Source of the DNA: Phocaeicola massiliensis B84634 = Timone 84634 = DSM 17679 = JCM 13223
GTDB lineage: Bacteria > Bacteroidota > Bacteroidia > Bacteroidales > Bacteroidaceae
Reading direction: 5' to 3'
Assembly (NCBI RefSeq): GCF_000382445.1
Contig: NZ_KB905473.1
Location: 414,236-478,235 of the forward strand
Length of the DNA stretch: 64,000 bases
The notes under the pieces were generated by a model. That model was not told the origin of the DNA, ran no database searches, and saw only the letters and a list, made by a program, of their open reading frames with translations. Positions 25,793 to 34,840 of the stretch are shown here, piece after piece (the stretch's first letter is position 1; each line of letters opens with the position of its first letter). The translations under genes and the position numbers were made by a program.

Positions 25793-26680
25793 ATGAATGA
25801 TATTATCGTAGGAATGGGCGAGGCACTATGGGATGTGCTGCCCGAAGGAAAGAAAATAGGAGGTGCTCCGGCAAACTTTGCTTACCATGTATCGCAATTC
25901 GGTTTCGACAGCCGCGTAGTCAGTGCGGTAGGAGAGGACAAGTTGGGTAATGAGATACTGAAGAACTTTGATGCAAAGAAATTGAATTATCTGATTGAGA
26001 AAGTACCTTATCCTACAGGGACAGTACAAGTGGAATTGGACCCGAACGGCGTGCCGATGTATGATATAAAGGAGAACGTGGCATGGGACAATATTCCTTT
26101 CACTTCTGCATTGGAGGAACTGGCAAAGAAGACCCGTTCGGTATGTTTCGGTTCGCTGGCACAGCGCAGTGTGGTTTCTCGTGAGACTATCAATAGCTTT
26201 CTGAACGCTATGCCCGACGGGGAGGGACAGTGCAAGATTTTTGATGTGAACCTGCGTCAGGGCTTTTATACGAAGGAAATTCTTTGCAATTCGATGAAAA
26301 GATGCAATATATTGAAAATTAACGATGAAGAGCTGGTGACAGTGAGCCGTATGTTTGGTTATCCAGGCATCGACTTGCAGGACAAGTGCTGGATTTTGCT
26401 CGCCAAGTACAACTTGAAGATGTTGATTCTGACTTGTGGGGTGAATGGAAGTTATGTGTTTACTCCGGGTGAGATTTCCTTTGTGGAGACACCCAAGGTG
26501 GAGGTGGCAGACACGGTGGGTGCGGGAGACTCGTTCACTGCTACCTTTGTGGCTGCTATCTTGAAAGGCAAGCCGGTGGCGGAAGCACATAAGTTGGCGG
26601 TAGAGGTTTCTGCATACGTGTGTACGCAGAATGGGGCTATGCCGGAATTGCCTGTCCGCCTGAAGGAACGGCTGATGTAA
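25793..26680 (+). CDS. PfkB-family fructokinase
   Basis: 295 residues, cytosolic sugar kinase. The N-terminal substrate motif is GGAPANFAYH (23-32). The C-terminal PfkB signature DTVGAGDSF holds the anion hole and catalytic base Asp246. FDVNLRQGFY in the middle is typical of fructokinases. It would convert incoming fructose to fructose 6-phosphate. It starts 2 bases after the permease stop, which implies coupled translation. Confidence 0.92.
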   Translation: MNDIIVGMGEALWDVLPEGKKIGGAPANFAYHVSQFGFDSRVVSAVGEDKLGNEILKNFDAKKLNYLIEKVPYPTGTVQVELDPNGVPMYDIKENVAWDNIPFTSALEELAKKTRSVCFGSLAQRSVVSRETINSFLNAMPDGEGQCKIFDVNLRQGFYTKEILCNSMKRCNILKINDEELVTVSRMFGYPGIDLQDKCWILLAKYNLKMLILTCGVNGSYVFTPGEISFVETPKVEVADTVGAGDSFTATFVAAILKGKPVAEAHKLAVEVSAYVCTQNGAMPELPVRLKERLM

Positions 26681-26751
26681 AAATACACTTGCCCGACTAT
26701 TTGCCGGCAGTTGCCCGAGGGCCAAAGCTGCTGTTGGGTATTGCAAATGTA

Positions 26752-26820
26752 AATGTGTCAAAACGTAGATAATGCTATCATTCTGAACGAAGTGATAGGT
26801 CATTTGGGTTTTGACACATT
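26752..26820. repeat. Inverted-repeat element / terminator after fructokinase (copy A)
   Basis: AATGTGTCAAAAC (26752-26764) and GTTTTGACACATT (26808-26820) are perfect 13-bp arms with a 43-base loop, followed by CTCTTTTTC. The left arm and its next 20 bases are closely repeated at 59304-59335. It may work as the operon terminator. Confidence 0.65.
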
Positions 26821-26845
26821 CTCTTTTTCTTTTCTTTCCAAATTC

Positions 26846-26876
26846 TTGTATTATTTCTCTTCTCCTTTTATCTTTG
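26846..26876 (+). promoter_or_regulatory. Promoter of the hybrid two-component regulator
   Basis: -33 TTG (26846-26848), 20-base spacer, -7 TATCTTTG (26869-26876); ATG at 26899. Confidence 0.65.
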
Positions 26877-26898
26877 TTTCCATAATACATCTGTGAAT

Positions 26899-29631
26899 AT
26901 GAAAAACGGTCTTCTCTATTTCCTGCTTTGCCTGGCAGCGCTTGTTTCCTCGTGTGACGGAACGAATACACGTTATCACATCGGCGTGTCCCAATGCAGC
27001 GATGATGAATGGCGGCATAAGATGAATAAAGAAATGCAGCGTGAAGCACTTTTCTACGACGGTGTGCAGGTGGAATTTCGTACGGCAAAAGACAATAACC
27101 AATATCAGATAAATGATATCAATTATTTTATTGACCGGAAGGTTGATTTGTTAATCGTCGCTCCCAATGAGGCGGCGGCTATTACTCCATCGGTCGAAAA
27201 GGCGATAAAGAAAGGAATTCCGGTAGTAGTGGTAGACCGTAAGATATTATCGGACAACTATACGGCTTTTGTCGGGGCGGATAATTATAAGATCGGCAGT
27301 GATGTGGGACATTACATTGTCAGCCGTTTGAATGGAAAGGGGAATATTTTTGAGGTGACAGGACTGCAAGGCTCTACACCTGCCATGGAGAGGCATAGGG
27401 GATTGATGGATGCATTGGCCGGGATTCCGAATATAAAGAGAGTTGGAAGTGTGGATGGCGGCTGGTTACAGAGTCAGGCCGGCGAAAAGGTGGATTCTGT
27501 TTTACGTGTTCACAAAGATATTGATTTGCTGTTTGCACAGAATGACCGTATGGCTATCGGTGCTTATCTGGCTGCCAGACAGCAGGGAAGAGAAAAAGAA
27601 ATGCTTTTTGTGGGAGTGGATGCACTGCCCGGAAAAGATTATGGACTGGAGCAGGTGATAAGCGGTGTGTTGGATGCTACTTTTATTTATCCTACCGGTG
27701 GCGATAAGGTGATGCAGATTGCGATGAACATTTTGGAGAAAAGACCTTTTGAAAAAGAAAATATACTTTCTACGGCATTGGTGGATAAAACCAATGCCCG
27801 CGTGATGCAGTTGCAGACCGACCATATTTTGGAACAAGACGGCAAGATAGAGAAACTGAACGGGCAGATTGATGAATTCTGGTCGCGTTATTCGGCGCAG
27901 ACTATGTTTTTGTATGCTTGTCTGGTTATTCTGATTCTGTTTGCGGCATTGTTGGGCATTATTGTACGTGCTTATTGGATGAAGAACCGGATGAATGCTG
28001 AGCTTTCTTCCCAAAAGAAAAAGTTGGAAGAGCAGCGTGACCAACTCATCAGCCTTTCTAAACAATTGGAAGAAGCTACTCATGCCAAATTGGTGTTCTT
28101 TACGAATGTATCTCATGATTTTCGCACCCCGCTTACATTGGTTGCTGCTCCGGTGGAACAGTTATTGGAAGATGAAGCGCTGACATCCCGGCAACGGTCT
28201 TTGTTGCAGATGGTGCATAAAAATGTGACTATATTGTTGAGGCTGGTCAATCAGATATTGGATTTCCGCAAGTATGAGAATGGAAAATTGGAATTGGTTC
28301 TATCCAATATTGATTTGCGTGCTCAGTTGCAGGAGTGGAGTGGGGCATTTCGTGCGTTGGCGCTCAAGAAGCATATTCATTTTATATTGGATGTGGAAAA
28401 TGGACAGGCGGATTATAAGATGGCGCTTGATGCCGAGAAGATGGAACGTATTTATTTTAATGTGCTTTCCAATGCCTTTAAATTTACTCCCGAAAATGGG
28501 AGCATTGTGGTGACATTGTCTGCTATTGCTCAAGCCGATGGAAAAGAGTATGCGCGGCTGGTGGTCAGTGACAGTGGTTCGGGTATCTCAGTCCAACATA
28601 TCCGGCATATCTTTGACCGGTTCTATCAGATTGATGTGAATCATGCCGGCTCGGGCATCGGACTGGCGTTGACAAAGGCTTTTGTGGAATTGCACGGAGG
28701 AACGATTGCCGTGGATAGCATGGAGGGAAAGGGAACGGTGTTTACAATAGATATCCCTGTCAACAGGTGGTCTGCCACAGAGATAGAAAGAAAAGAGTCG
28801 GAAGGCATTGGTATTCCGTCCCGGTCGGTAGTGGAAGAACTGTCGGAGGCAGAAACGGAAGAGGTGAAACCGGATGAAAGCAAGGCGTGTGTCTTGGTGA
28901 TTGACGACAATGCCGATGTGCGTAGTTATGTGAAGTCGTTGCTTAGAGATGAGTACGTAGTGATAGAGGCTCCGGACGGTCATACGGGAGTAAAAATGGC
29001 CATGAAGTATGTACCGGATGTTATTATCTGTGATGTGATGATGCCGGTGATGGATGGACTGGAGTGTTGCAGACAATTGAAGTCGGAATTGCAGACTTCC
29101 CATATTCCGGTGATGTTACTTACGGCTTGTTCTTTGGACGAGCAGCGGATAGCCGGATTTGAATGTGGGGCGGATTCATATATTGCCAAGCCGTTCAATT
29201 CCAAGTTGTTATTGGCACGTCTCCGTAATCTGATAGCAAACCACCATCGTTTACAGCAGTTCTTTGGCGATAAAACGACTCTGTCAAAAGAACCGGTCAG
29301 TGAGATTGATAAAGGATTTGCAGACCGTTTCCGTCGGTTGATTGAAGAGAATATGTCGGATTCGGAGTTGAGCGTGGAGGAGTTGGGCAGCAAAATGGGT
29401 ATGAGCCGCGTGCAACTCTATCGCAAGATAAAAGCGTTGACTAATTATTCTCCGGTGGAGCTGTTGCGCATCGCCCGTTTAAAGAAGGCTGCTTCTTTAC
29501 TTGCTTCTTCGGAAAAAACTATTTCAGAAATAACGTATGAGGTTGGTTTTACTTCGCCTTCCTATTTTACAAAATGTTATAAGGAATATTTTGGTGAAAG
29601 TCCTACCGATTTTTTAAAGCGCAGAGGATAA
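26899..29631 (+). CDS. Hybrid two-component sensor-regulator with sugar-binding periplasmic domain (BT1754-like)
   Basis: 910 residues from ATG 26899 (a GTG six bases earlier is less likely). Order: signal with Cys19; LacI/ribose-binding-type periplasmic domain (about 25-305; VDLLIVAPNEAAAI, VVVDRKI, RHRGLMDAL); membrane helix (about 335-360); HisKA with His406 in SHDFRTPL; ATPase with NVLSNAFKF and GSGIGLALTKAF; receiver with Asp712 in CDVMMPVMDG; AraC-type helix-turn-helix (about 810-908). This architecture matches the fructose-sensing BT1754 of B. thetaiotaomicron, so it likely binds free fructose and activates this locus. Confidence 0.93.
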   Translation: MKNGLLYFLLCLAALVSSCDGTNTRYHIGVSQCSDDEWRHKMNKEMQREALFYDGVQVEFRTAKDNNQYQINDINYFIDRKVDLLIVAPNEAAAITPSVEKAIKKGIPVVVVDRKILSDNYTAFVGADNYKIGSDVGHYIVSRLNGKGNIFEVTGLQGSTPAMERHRGLMDALAGIPNIKRVGSVDGGWLQSQAGEKVDSVLRVHKDIDLLFAQNDRMAIGAYLAARQQGREKEMLFVGVDALPGKDYGLEQVISGVLDATFIYPTGGDKVMQIAMNILEKRPFEKENILSTALVDKTNARVMQLQTDHILEQDGKIEKLNGQIDEFWSRYSAQTMFLYACLVILILFAALLGIIVRAYWMKNRMNAELSSQKKKLEEQRDQLISLSKQLEEATHAKLVFFTNVSHDFRTPLTLVAAPVEQLLEDEALTSRQRSLLQMVHKNVTILLRLVNQILDFRKYENGKLELVLSNIDLRAQLQEWSGAFRALALKKHIHFILDVENGQADYKMALDAEKMERIYFNVLSNAFKFTPENGSIVVTLSAIAQADGKEYARLVVSDSGSGISVQHIRHIFDRFYQIDVNHAGSGIGLALTKAFVELHGGTIAVDSMEGKGTVFTIDIPVNRWSATEIERKESEGIGIPSRSVVEELSEAETEEVKPDESKACVLVIDDNADVRSYVKSLLRDEYVVIEAPDGHTGVKMAMKYVPDVIICDVMMPVMDGLECCRQLKSELQTSHIPVMLLTACSLDEQRIAGFECGADSYIAKPFNSKLLLARLRNLIANHHRLQQFFGDKTTLSKEPVSEIDKGFADRFRRLIEENMSDSELSVEELGSKMGMSRVQLYRKIKALTNYSPVELLRIARLKKAASLLASSEKTISEITYEVGFTSPSYFTKCYKEYFGESPTDFLKRRG

Positions 29632-29687
29632 GCTTTTCATTACTCCGGGCCATTGTTTATTCCGGACCGTTGCCATTCTGAACATCA

Positions 29688-29732
29688 GTGAAGAATCTGA
29701 TAACACAAAGCAGATGTATTCAGATTCTTCAC
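29688..29732. terminator. Bidirectional hairpin after the hybrid regulator
   Basis: GTGAAGAATCTGA (29688-29700) and TCAGATTCTTCAC (29720-29732) are perfect 13-bp arms between converging genes. The word CATTCTGAAC just before it also occurs inside the element at 26752-26820. Confidence 0.6.
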
Positions 29733-29781
29733 CGGTGATGACAAAATGAGAGGATTGTCACGTTTCTTGCGCGAGCTCTTG

Positions 29782-30210
29782 TTAAATCAGCGACGATAAA
29801 TCCTTGTCTGCCACGAAAGAGAGGTTATTCAGGATAATTACTTCTCTGGCGCGGTCGGGATTATCTGTTCGGAAAATCAGGATGCCTTTATCTCCCAACA
29901 AGAAAGAATACATATAGGTAATACCGATTTTGGCATCACTGAAAATCTTAATTGCATCCGCAGCACGGCCTACCTGGTTGTCCAGTGTCAGGGCAAATAC
30001 ATCCGAAAGGGCAACCGATATATTGGCTTCTTTTAGCGTGTTATAAGCTCGCATCGGTTCGGAACAAATAATACGATAAATTCCATATTCTACCGTATCT
30101 GCAATAGTCGAAGCTATCAGTTGAATCTTGGCTTCTTTCAATAACTCCAGAACTTTAAGTAATGTCCCCGCTTTGTTTTCAATGAAGACAGATAATTGTT
30201 GGACGGTCAT
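29782..30210 (-). CDS. Tandem ACT-domain protein
   Basis: 142 residues, two ACT-like halves: MTVQQLSVFIENKAGTLLKV at the start and SVALSDVFALTLDNQVGRAA near residue 66. ACT domains bind amino acids or related ligands and act as regulatory parts. There is no catalytic domain. It starts 11 bases after the stop of the phenylacetate-CoA ligase, an arrangement common in Bacteroidales. A role in sensing or tuning aryl-acid or branched 2-oxoacid metabolism is inference. Confidence 0.85.
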   Translation of the reverse strand: MTVQQLSVFIENKAGTLLKVLELLKEAKIQLIASTIADTVEYGIYRIICSEPMRAYNTLKEANISVALSDVFALTLDNQVGRAADAIKIFSDAKIGITYMYSFLLGDKGILIFRTDNPDRAREVIILNNLSFVADKDLSSLI

Positions 30211-30221
30211 AATTTTATCTT

Positions 30222-31532
30222 TTAAAAAGTTTTACGTAAGTCTTTCACTCTCACAGCCTTGCCTTCCGACTTGGGTAAAGAGCCTTTTGGAACAAGTTTT
30301 ACTCGCGGAGTAACCAGTATCTCGTCTTTCAGCTGTCGTGTAATCTCGCGGGTAAGGGCTTGCAGGCGGGCATAGTCATCGGTAAATAATTGGCTGAGTT
30401 CCACTTCGATGGTCATCTCATCGTTCGACTCCATTGTTTCGAGTGTAATCAGGTAGTCGCTGCCCAACTCTTTAAACTGCAACAATACAGTTTCGATTTG
30501 TATCGGGAAGATATTTACCCCTTTCAGGATAATCATGTCATCACTGCGGCCTTTCATTCTGTCCAGGCGTTTATGATGGCGTCCGCACGGACATTCCCCC
30601 GGAAGAATGCGGGTGAGGTCGCGGGTGCGGTATCTCAACATCGGCATCGCTTCGCGGTTGATGGTGGTCAGCACCAGTTCGCCTACTTCGCCGTCGGGCA
30701 CAGGCTCCAGCGTGTCGGGATTGATGATTTCAACGATATAGTAATCTTCCCAAATGTGCAGGCCATTTTGCTCCCGGCATTCAAAAGCTACGCCGGGACC
30801 ACACATTTCAGACATTCCGAAGGAATTATATGCTTTGACTCCCAACATATCTTCGATGCGGCGGCGTTGTTCTTCCGAATGAGGCTCTGCTCCGATGATT
30901 AATGTTTTGAGCTTAGTGTCCCGACGAGGATCAATGCCCATTTCTTCCATTACTTCATAGAGGCGGGCAGCATAACTGGGGATGGCATGCAAGGCGGTGG
31001 TTCCGAAATCGGTGATGAACTTCAATTGTCTTTTGGTGTTTCCGGCAGCAGCGGGAACGGTAAGCATTCCCATGCGTTCCGCTCCGTATTGAAAACCGAG
31101 TCCGCCGGTAAACATTCCGTAGCCGGAAGAGTTTTGGAAGATATCACCGGGGCGCAAGCCTACCATGTAGAGGCATCGTGCAACGGCGTTGGCCCATTCG
31201 TCAAGGTCTTTCTGTGTGTGAAGAATCACAGTCGGATTACCGGTTGTGCCACTGGATGAATGCAAACGGACTGCCTTCTCCAAAGGAACGGCAGCCATTC
31301 CGAAGGGATAAGTATCGCGTAAGTCTTGTTTGGTGGTAAAAGGGATTTTGCGTAAATCATTTAATGAGCGGATATCTTCGGGTTTCAGGTGGTTATCTTC
31401 AAAACGTTTTTTATAAAAAGGAGAGTTCATGCAATGACGGACGGTTTTTTGTAGGCGTTCCAGTTGCAGCTTCTCGATTTCGGGACGTGTCAACGTCTCC
31501 ATTTCCGGATGTAAATACATAGTATCTTTCAT
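30222..31532 (-). CDS. paaK: Phenylacetate-CoA ligase
   Basis: 436 residues from the ATG at 31532; the frame is open to 31793 but the promoter is at 31555-31588, which rules the extension out. It activates phenylacetate or a related aryl acid with ATP and CoA. The P-loop-like HSSSGTTGNPTVI, the adenylate-forming FGMSEMCGPGVAFEC and YRTRDLTRIL with a GECPCGRHHKRLDR cysteine cluster are all present, as is the C-terminal lysine segment LPKSEGKAVRV. In gut anaerobes the enzyme is tied to aromatic amino-acid degradation. The ACT gene follows. Confidence 0.92.
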   Translation of the reverse strand: MKDTMYLHPEMETLTRPEIEKLQLERLQKTVRHCMNSPFYKKRFEDNHLKPEDIRSLNDLRKIPFTTKQDLRDTYPFGMAAVPLEKAVRLHSSSGTTGNPTVILHTQKDLDEWANAVARCLYMVGLRPGDIFQNSSGYGMFTGGLGFQYGAERMGMLTVPAAAGNTKRQLKFITDFGTTALHAIPSYAARLYEVMEEMGIDPRRDTKLKTLIIGAEPHSEEQRRRIEDMLGVKAYNSFGMSEMCGPGVAFECREQNGLHIWEDYYIVEIINPDTLEPVPDGEVGELVLTTINREAMPMLRYRTRDLTRILPGECPCGRHHKRLDRMKGRSDDMIILKGVNIFPIQIETVLLQFKELGSDYLITLETMESNDEMTIEVELSQLFTDDYARLQALTREITRQLKDEILVTPRVKLVPKGSLPKSEGKAVRVKDLRKTF

Positions 31533-31554
31533 GTTTAGTTGGTTATCAATTGCA

Positions 31555-31612
31555 CAAAAGTAGAAAAAAATCTTATATGGTTGACAAATAGGAGAGAAAA
31601 TATGTATCTTTG
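31555..31612. promoter_or_regulatory. Overlapping divergent promoters for paaK and the DUF3256 gene
   Basis: Minus strand: -7 TACTTTTG (plus 31555-31562), 22-base spacer, -33 TTTG (plus CAAA 31585-31588). Plus strand: -33 TTG (31581-31583), 21-base spacer, -7 TATCTTTG (31605-31612). The two -33 boxes overlap, so polymerase may bind only one side at a time. Confidence 0.65.
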
Positions 31613-31635
31613 GGCGCTTAATGAAAGATGATAAT

Positions 31636-32274
31636 ATGAAAAAACTGATAAGTATATTGATTGGTATAGCAAGTGTGGTTGGTGTGCAGGCACAGGATAT
31701 GAAGGCGTTGTTTGTGTCGATGCCGGATTCTATTGCACCATTGCTCACAAAGGTGAACCGGGAAGATTGTATTGATTTTCTTGCCAGTAACATGAAAGCG
31801 GAAGTAAAAAACCGGTTCGGTCAGCCGACAGAACTGAAGAAGCTGACAGATGATTATCTGTACCTGCAAACGACTTCAAAAAGCAGTATGGAAATGAAAT
31901 TGCTACCATTGAATGATTCGGTGAAAATCGTATGTATGGTGAATACAGTGTGTGCATCCGCTTGTGATAGTGAGATACGCTTCTTTTCCACTCAGTGGCA
32001 GGAACTCCCTAAGCAGGATTATATGAAGCTGCCATCGGTTGAAGCATTTTATCTTCCTGTTGATTCTTTGAAGGAAGATTTTCTTTTGTTGCGTGAGAAG
32101 GCTGATATGGAACTTCTGAAAGCTACACTCTCACCGGACAGTGCAGTTTTAAGTATTGCCTATACCACTCCTGATTATCTGGCAAAATCAGAAAGAGAAA
32201 AGCTGACTGTTTATATAAAAAAGGAGCCGATTGTGTATGAATGGGTAGGGGGAAGGTTTATTGAAAGGAAATGA
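31636..32274 (+). CDS. DUF3256 family secreted protein
   Basis: 212 residues. The ATG at 31636 gives a clean signal peptide (MKKLISILIGIASVVGVQAQ). The in-frame ATG at 31621 falls at the predicted transcription start and is unlikely. The mature protein (DMKALFVSMPDSIAPLLTKVNREDCIDFL) matches my memory of the DUF3256 group of Bacteroidales, about 200 residues, of unknown role. It has Cys residues at several places (CMVNTVCASAC). Single gene with a terminator. Confidence 0.78.
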   Translation: MKKLISILIGIASVVGVQAQDMKALFVSMPDSIAPLLTKVNREDCIDFLASNMKAEVKNRFGQPTELKKLTDDYLYLQTTSKSSMEMKLLPLNDSVKIVCMVNTVCASACDSEIRFFSTQWQELPKQDYMKLPSVEAFYLPVDSLKEDFLLLREKADMELLKATLSPDSAVLSIAYTTPDYLAKSEREKLTVYIKKEPIVYEWVGGRFIERK

Positions 32275-32292
32275 CGACATGTTGGTCAAAAT

Positions 32293-32327
32293 AAAAGGCT
32301 GCAACTTTTTTTGAGTTGCAGCCTTTT
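32293..32327. terminator. Bidirectional terminator after the DUF3256 gene
   Basis: AAAAGGCTGCAAC (32293-32305) and GTTGCAGCCTTTT (32315-32327) are perfect 13-bp arms between converging genes. Confidence 0.8.
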
Positions 32328-32354
32328 ATTTTGAAACTTGAATGAAGTTACAAA

Positions 32355-32609
32355 TTACTTTTTCATGCGGTTACCATAACGGCTCATGAACTTATCAACA
32401 CGACCTGCTGTATCCACCAATTTAGATTTACCGGTGTAGAAGGGGTGTGATGTGCTAGAGATTTCAATTTTCAAAAGCGGATAAGTTTCACCTTCGAATT
32501 CGATGGTTTCTTTAGTTGCCACAGTTGACCGAGACAAGAACATATCACCGTTTGACATATCTTTGAACACAACGGGACGATAGTTTTCTGGATGAAGACC
32601 TTTTTTCAT
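32355..32609 (-). CDS. rpmE2: 50S ribosomal protein L31 type B
   Basis: 84 residues. The start [19 protein letters not shown] and later [29 protein letters not shown] are classic for the L31 type B group. It lacks the zinc-binding cysteines of the other L31 form, so it is the zinc-free kind. The length is normal. It is monocistronic. Confidence 0.97.
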   Translation of the reverse strand: MKKGLHPENYRPVVFKDMSNGDMFLSRSTVATKETIEFEGETYPLLKIEISSTSHPFYTGKSKLVDTAGRVDKFMSRYGNRMKK

Positions 32610-32683
32610 TTCTATATATGTTTTTATTGTTATTATTTTACTGTTTTGGTAACAACAATGTGTAATGGTTCAATTTTGGATTG

Positions 32684-32691
32684 CAAAGATA
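32684..32691 (-). promoter_or_regulatory. -7 element of rpmE2
   Basis: Minus-strand TATCTTTG (plus CAAAGATA), 75 bases before the ATG. Confidence 0.5.
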
Positions 32692-32886
32692 GGTCATTTC
32701 TTTGAAAGAGAAAAACTTCGGCAGCATTTTTTTTGTTTTTCATCTGCATTTTATTGTTTGTCGATATTGCAAGGTCGACATTACAATATAATCTGTTTGA
32801 GACATTTAGCATGGATATTAGTTAATAAAACCATAATTTATAAGATAATTTTAGAGCGAAAATGCCATAGTTAGAACATTTATGCT

Positions 32887-32894
32887 TAATTTTG
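32887..32894 (+). promoter_or_regulatory. -7 element of fba
   Basis: TAATTTTG, 42 bases before the ATG at 32936. No clear -33. Its position rules out the longer in-frame start at 32882. Confidence 0.5.
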
Positions 32895-32935
32895 CAATGG
32901 AATTTAATTCACTAACAATTATAAATATTAGAACA

Positions 32936-33940
32936 ATGGTTAATTACAAAGATTTAGGTCTGGTAAACACTAGAGATATGTTTGCTAAGGCTATCAAAGG
33001 TGGATATGCAATCCCTGCATTCAATTTCAACAATATGGAACAGATGCAGGCTATCATCAAAGCTGCAGTAGAAACAAAATCTCCGGTTATTTTGCAGGTT
33101 TCAAAAGGTGCTCGTCAGTATGCTAACGCTACTTTGTTGCGTTACATGGCTCAGGGTGCTGTAGAATATGCAAAAGAATTAGGTTGTGCAAAACCTGAAA
33201 TCGTTCTTCACCTTGACCACGGAGATACTTTCGAAACTTGCAAGAGCTGTATCGACTCAGGTTTCTCTTCTGTAATGATCGACGGTTCTCACCTGCCTTA
33301 CGAAGAAAACGTTGCTTTGACTAAGAAGGTTGTTGACTACGCTCATCAGTTTGATGTAACTGTAGAAGGTGAATTGGGTGTATTGGCCGGTGTGGAAGAT
33401 GAAGTTTCTTCTGATCATCATACTTATACTGACCCTGAAGAAGTAATTGATTTTGCTACTCGTACAGGTTGCGACTCATTGGCTATCTCTATCGGTACTT
33501 CTCACGGTGCATACAAATTTACTCCGGAACAGTGCCACATTGATCCTGCTACAGGTCGTATGGTTCCTCCTCCTTTGGCATTCGAAGTATTGGATGCTGT
33601 AATGGAAAAACTTCCGGGATTCCCCATCGTTCTTCATGGTTCTTCATCAGTTCCTCAGGAAGAAGTTGAAACAATCAACAAGTATGGTGGTGCATTGAAG
33701 GCTGCTATCGGTATCCCTGAAGAAGAATTGCGCAAGGCTGCCAAGTCTGCTGTTTGCAAAATCAACATTGACTCAGACTCTCGTTTGGCTATGACTGCTG
33801 CTATCCGTCAGACTTTTGCTGAAAAACCGGCAGAATTCGACCCGCGTAAGTACTTAGGTCCGGCTCGTGACAACATGGAAAAACTGTACAAGCACAAAAT
33901 TATTAACGTGCTGGGTTCAGACAATAAATTGGCTGAATAA
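32936..33940 (+). CDS. fba: Class II fructose-bisphosphate aldolase
   Basis: 334 residues, zinc-dependent aldolase of glycolysis and gluconeogenesis. The metal and catalytic region HLDHGDTFETCKSCIDSGF is near 83-101, and EGELGVLAG near 140, ISIGTSHGAYKF near 185 and LHGSSSVP near 230 complete the site. Codon use looks highly biased, as expected for an abundant enzyme. It would process fructose-derived phosphates from the locus upstream, though it is not part of that operon. Confidence 0.95.
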   Translation: MVNYKDLGLVNTRDMFAKAIKGGYAIPAFNFNNMEQMQAIIKAAVETKSPVILQVSKGARQYANATLLRYMAQGAVEYAKELGCAKPEIVLHLDHGDTFETCKSCIDSGFSSVMIDGSHLPYEENVALTKKVVDYAHQFDVTVEGELGVLAGVEDEVSSDHHTYTDPEEVIDFATRTGCDSLAISIGTSHGAYKFTPEQCHIDPATGRMVPPPLAFEVLDAVMEKLPGFPIVLHGSSSVPQEEVETINKYGGALKAAIGIPEEELRKAAKSAVCKINIDSDSRLAMTAAIRQTFAEKPAEFDPRKYLGPARDNMEKLYKHKIINVLGSDNKLAE

Positions 33941-33965
33941 TATTTACTCCATAATATTATAAAGG

Positions 33966-33999
33966 TAGAGGCTGCTTTCTATTGTGAAGGCAGCCTCTA
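33966..33999. terminator. Bidirectional terminator between fba and the AraC gene
   Basis: TAGAGGCTGCTTTC (33966-33979) and GAAGGCAGCCTCTA (33986-33999), 14 positions with one G-U. Confidence 0.75.
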
Positions 34000-34003
34000 T
34001 TGT

Positions 34004-34840
34004 TTAATTTAGGTTACTTCTGTATTTGGCAGGAGAAACTCCGGTATGTTTCTTGAAATAACGTCCGAAGAAAGATTGGTCAGGAAAACAGAGCCGGTTT
34101 GATATTTCTTGAATGCTCAAATTGGTAGATTGCAGTAATGCTTTACTTTCCAGGATTACATGGCGGTCTATAATGCTTTTGGCTGTTGCATTGGATACAT
34201 TTTGCACCACAGTGGAGAGATAACGGGGTGTGATGAAAAGTTCGGATGCATAAAAAGAAACCTCCCGTTGCGTAGTGCAGTGCTTATGAATCAACTGAAT
34301 GAAATGTTTGAATATCTCTTCCTGGCGATTCATTCCTTTCGGCTTCTTTTGGAGGAACAGATGCCGGGTCTTGTCATAGAAATCCAGGATAAAGTTCTGC
34401 ACGAAGTTCTTGAATATCTGAAGACGGAAATTGTTATCGCGGTCATTATACAGGTCTTTCATGGCAAAACTCAGTCCGATAAAAGGCTTGACACGCTCTT
34501 CGGGAATGACAATGCACGGATGCTCTTTCAAAAACTGGAAGAAAGAAGGCTCCAGACGTGAGGTGATTTCTCTGAACAGGGTATCGGAGAAAACAATATA
34601 GGACACACTGAGGTCCTCACTGGCGTAAGTGCAATTGAAAATGCTGCCGGGTAACAGCAGGATCTGGGTATTCTCGGTCAGCTCGTAGGCTTGCATATCA
34701 ATTTCGATACGGGCTTTTCCTCTGCGGCAATGGCAAATGGACGCATCACTCAATTTCATAATTTGATTAGAGCAAATATCTATGCTTTCATCTGTTCCGG
34801 CAATGAACGGTTCGTTATCCGGTAAACTTAATATATCCAT
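34004..34840 (-). CDS. AraC-family transcriptional regulator
   Basis: 278 residues. The N-terminal part (about 1-150) is a cupin-like ligand or dimer domain. The C-terminal double helix-turn-helix (about 175-276) reads VSFYASELFITPRYLSTVVQ, then LSIQEISNRLCFPDQSFFGR, then HTGVSPAKYR. The gene is divergent from the RND efflux operon, with 148 bases between start codons, so it probably controls that operon. Confidence 0.88.
   Translation of the reverse strand: MDILSLPDNEPFIAGTDESIDICSNQIMKLSDASICHCRRGKARIEIDMQAYELTENTQILLLPGSIFNCTYASEDLSVSYIVFSDTLFREITSRLEPSFFQFLKEHPCIVIPEERVKPFIGLSFAMKDLYNDRDNNFRLQIFKNFVQNFILDFYDKTRHLFLQKKPKGMNRQEEIFKHFIQLIHKHCTTQREVSFYASELFITPRYLSTVVQNVSNATAKSIIDRHVILESKALLQSTNLSIQEISNRLCFPDQSFFGRYFKKHTGVSPAKYRSNLN

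Larger units (their letters stand above)
32610..32935. other. Intergenic stretch between rpmE2 and fba
   Basis: 326 bases. It contains the rpmE2 -7 element (minus TATCTTTG, plus 32684-32691) and the fba -7 element (TAATTTTG at 32887-32894). Between them is A+T-rich DNA with no open frame or repeat that I can support. Confidence 0.55.

Noticed and set aside
25826..27088. 420-codon frame antisense to fructokinase and the regulator start
   Set aside because: Spans the terminator and promoter between two real genes; composition is that of a shadow frame.
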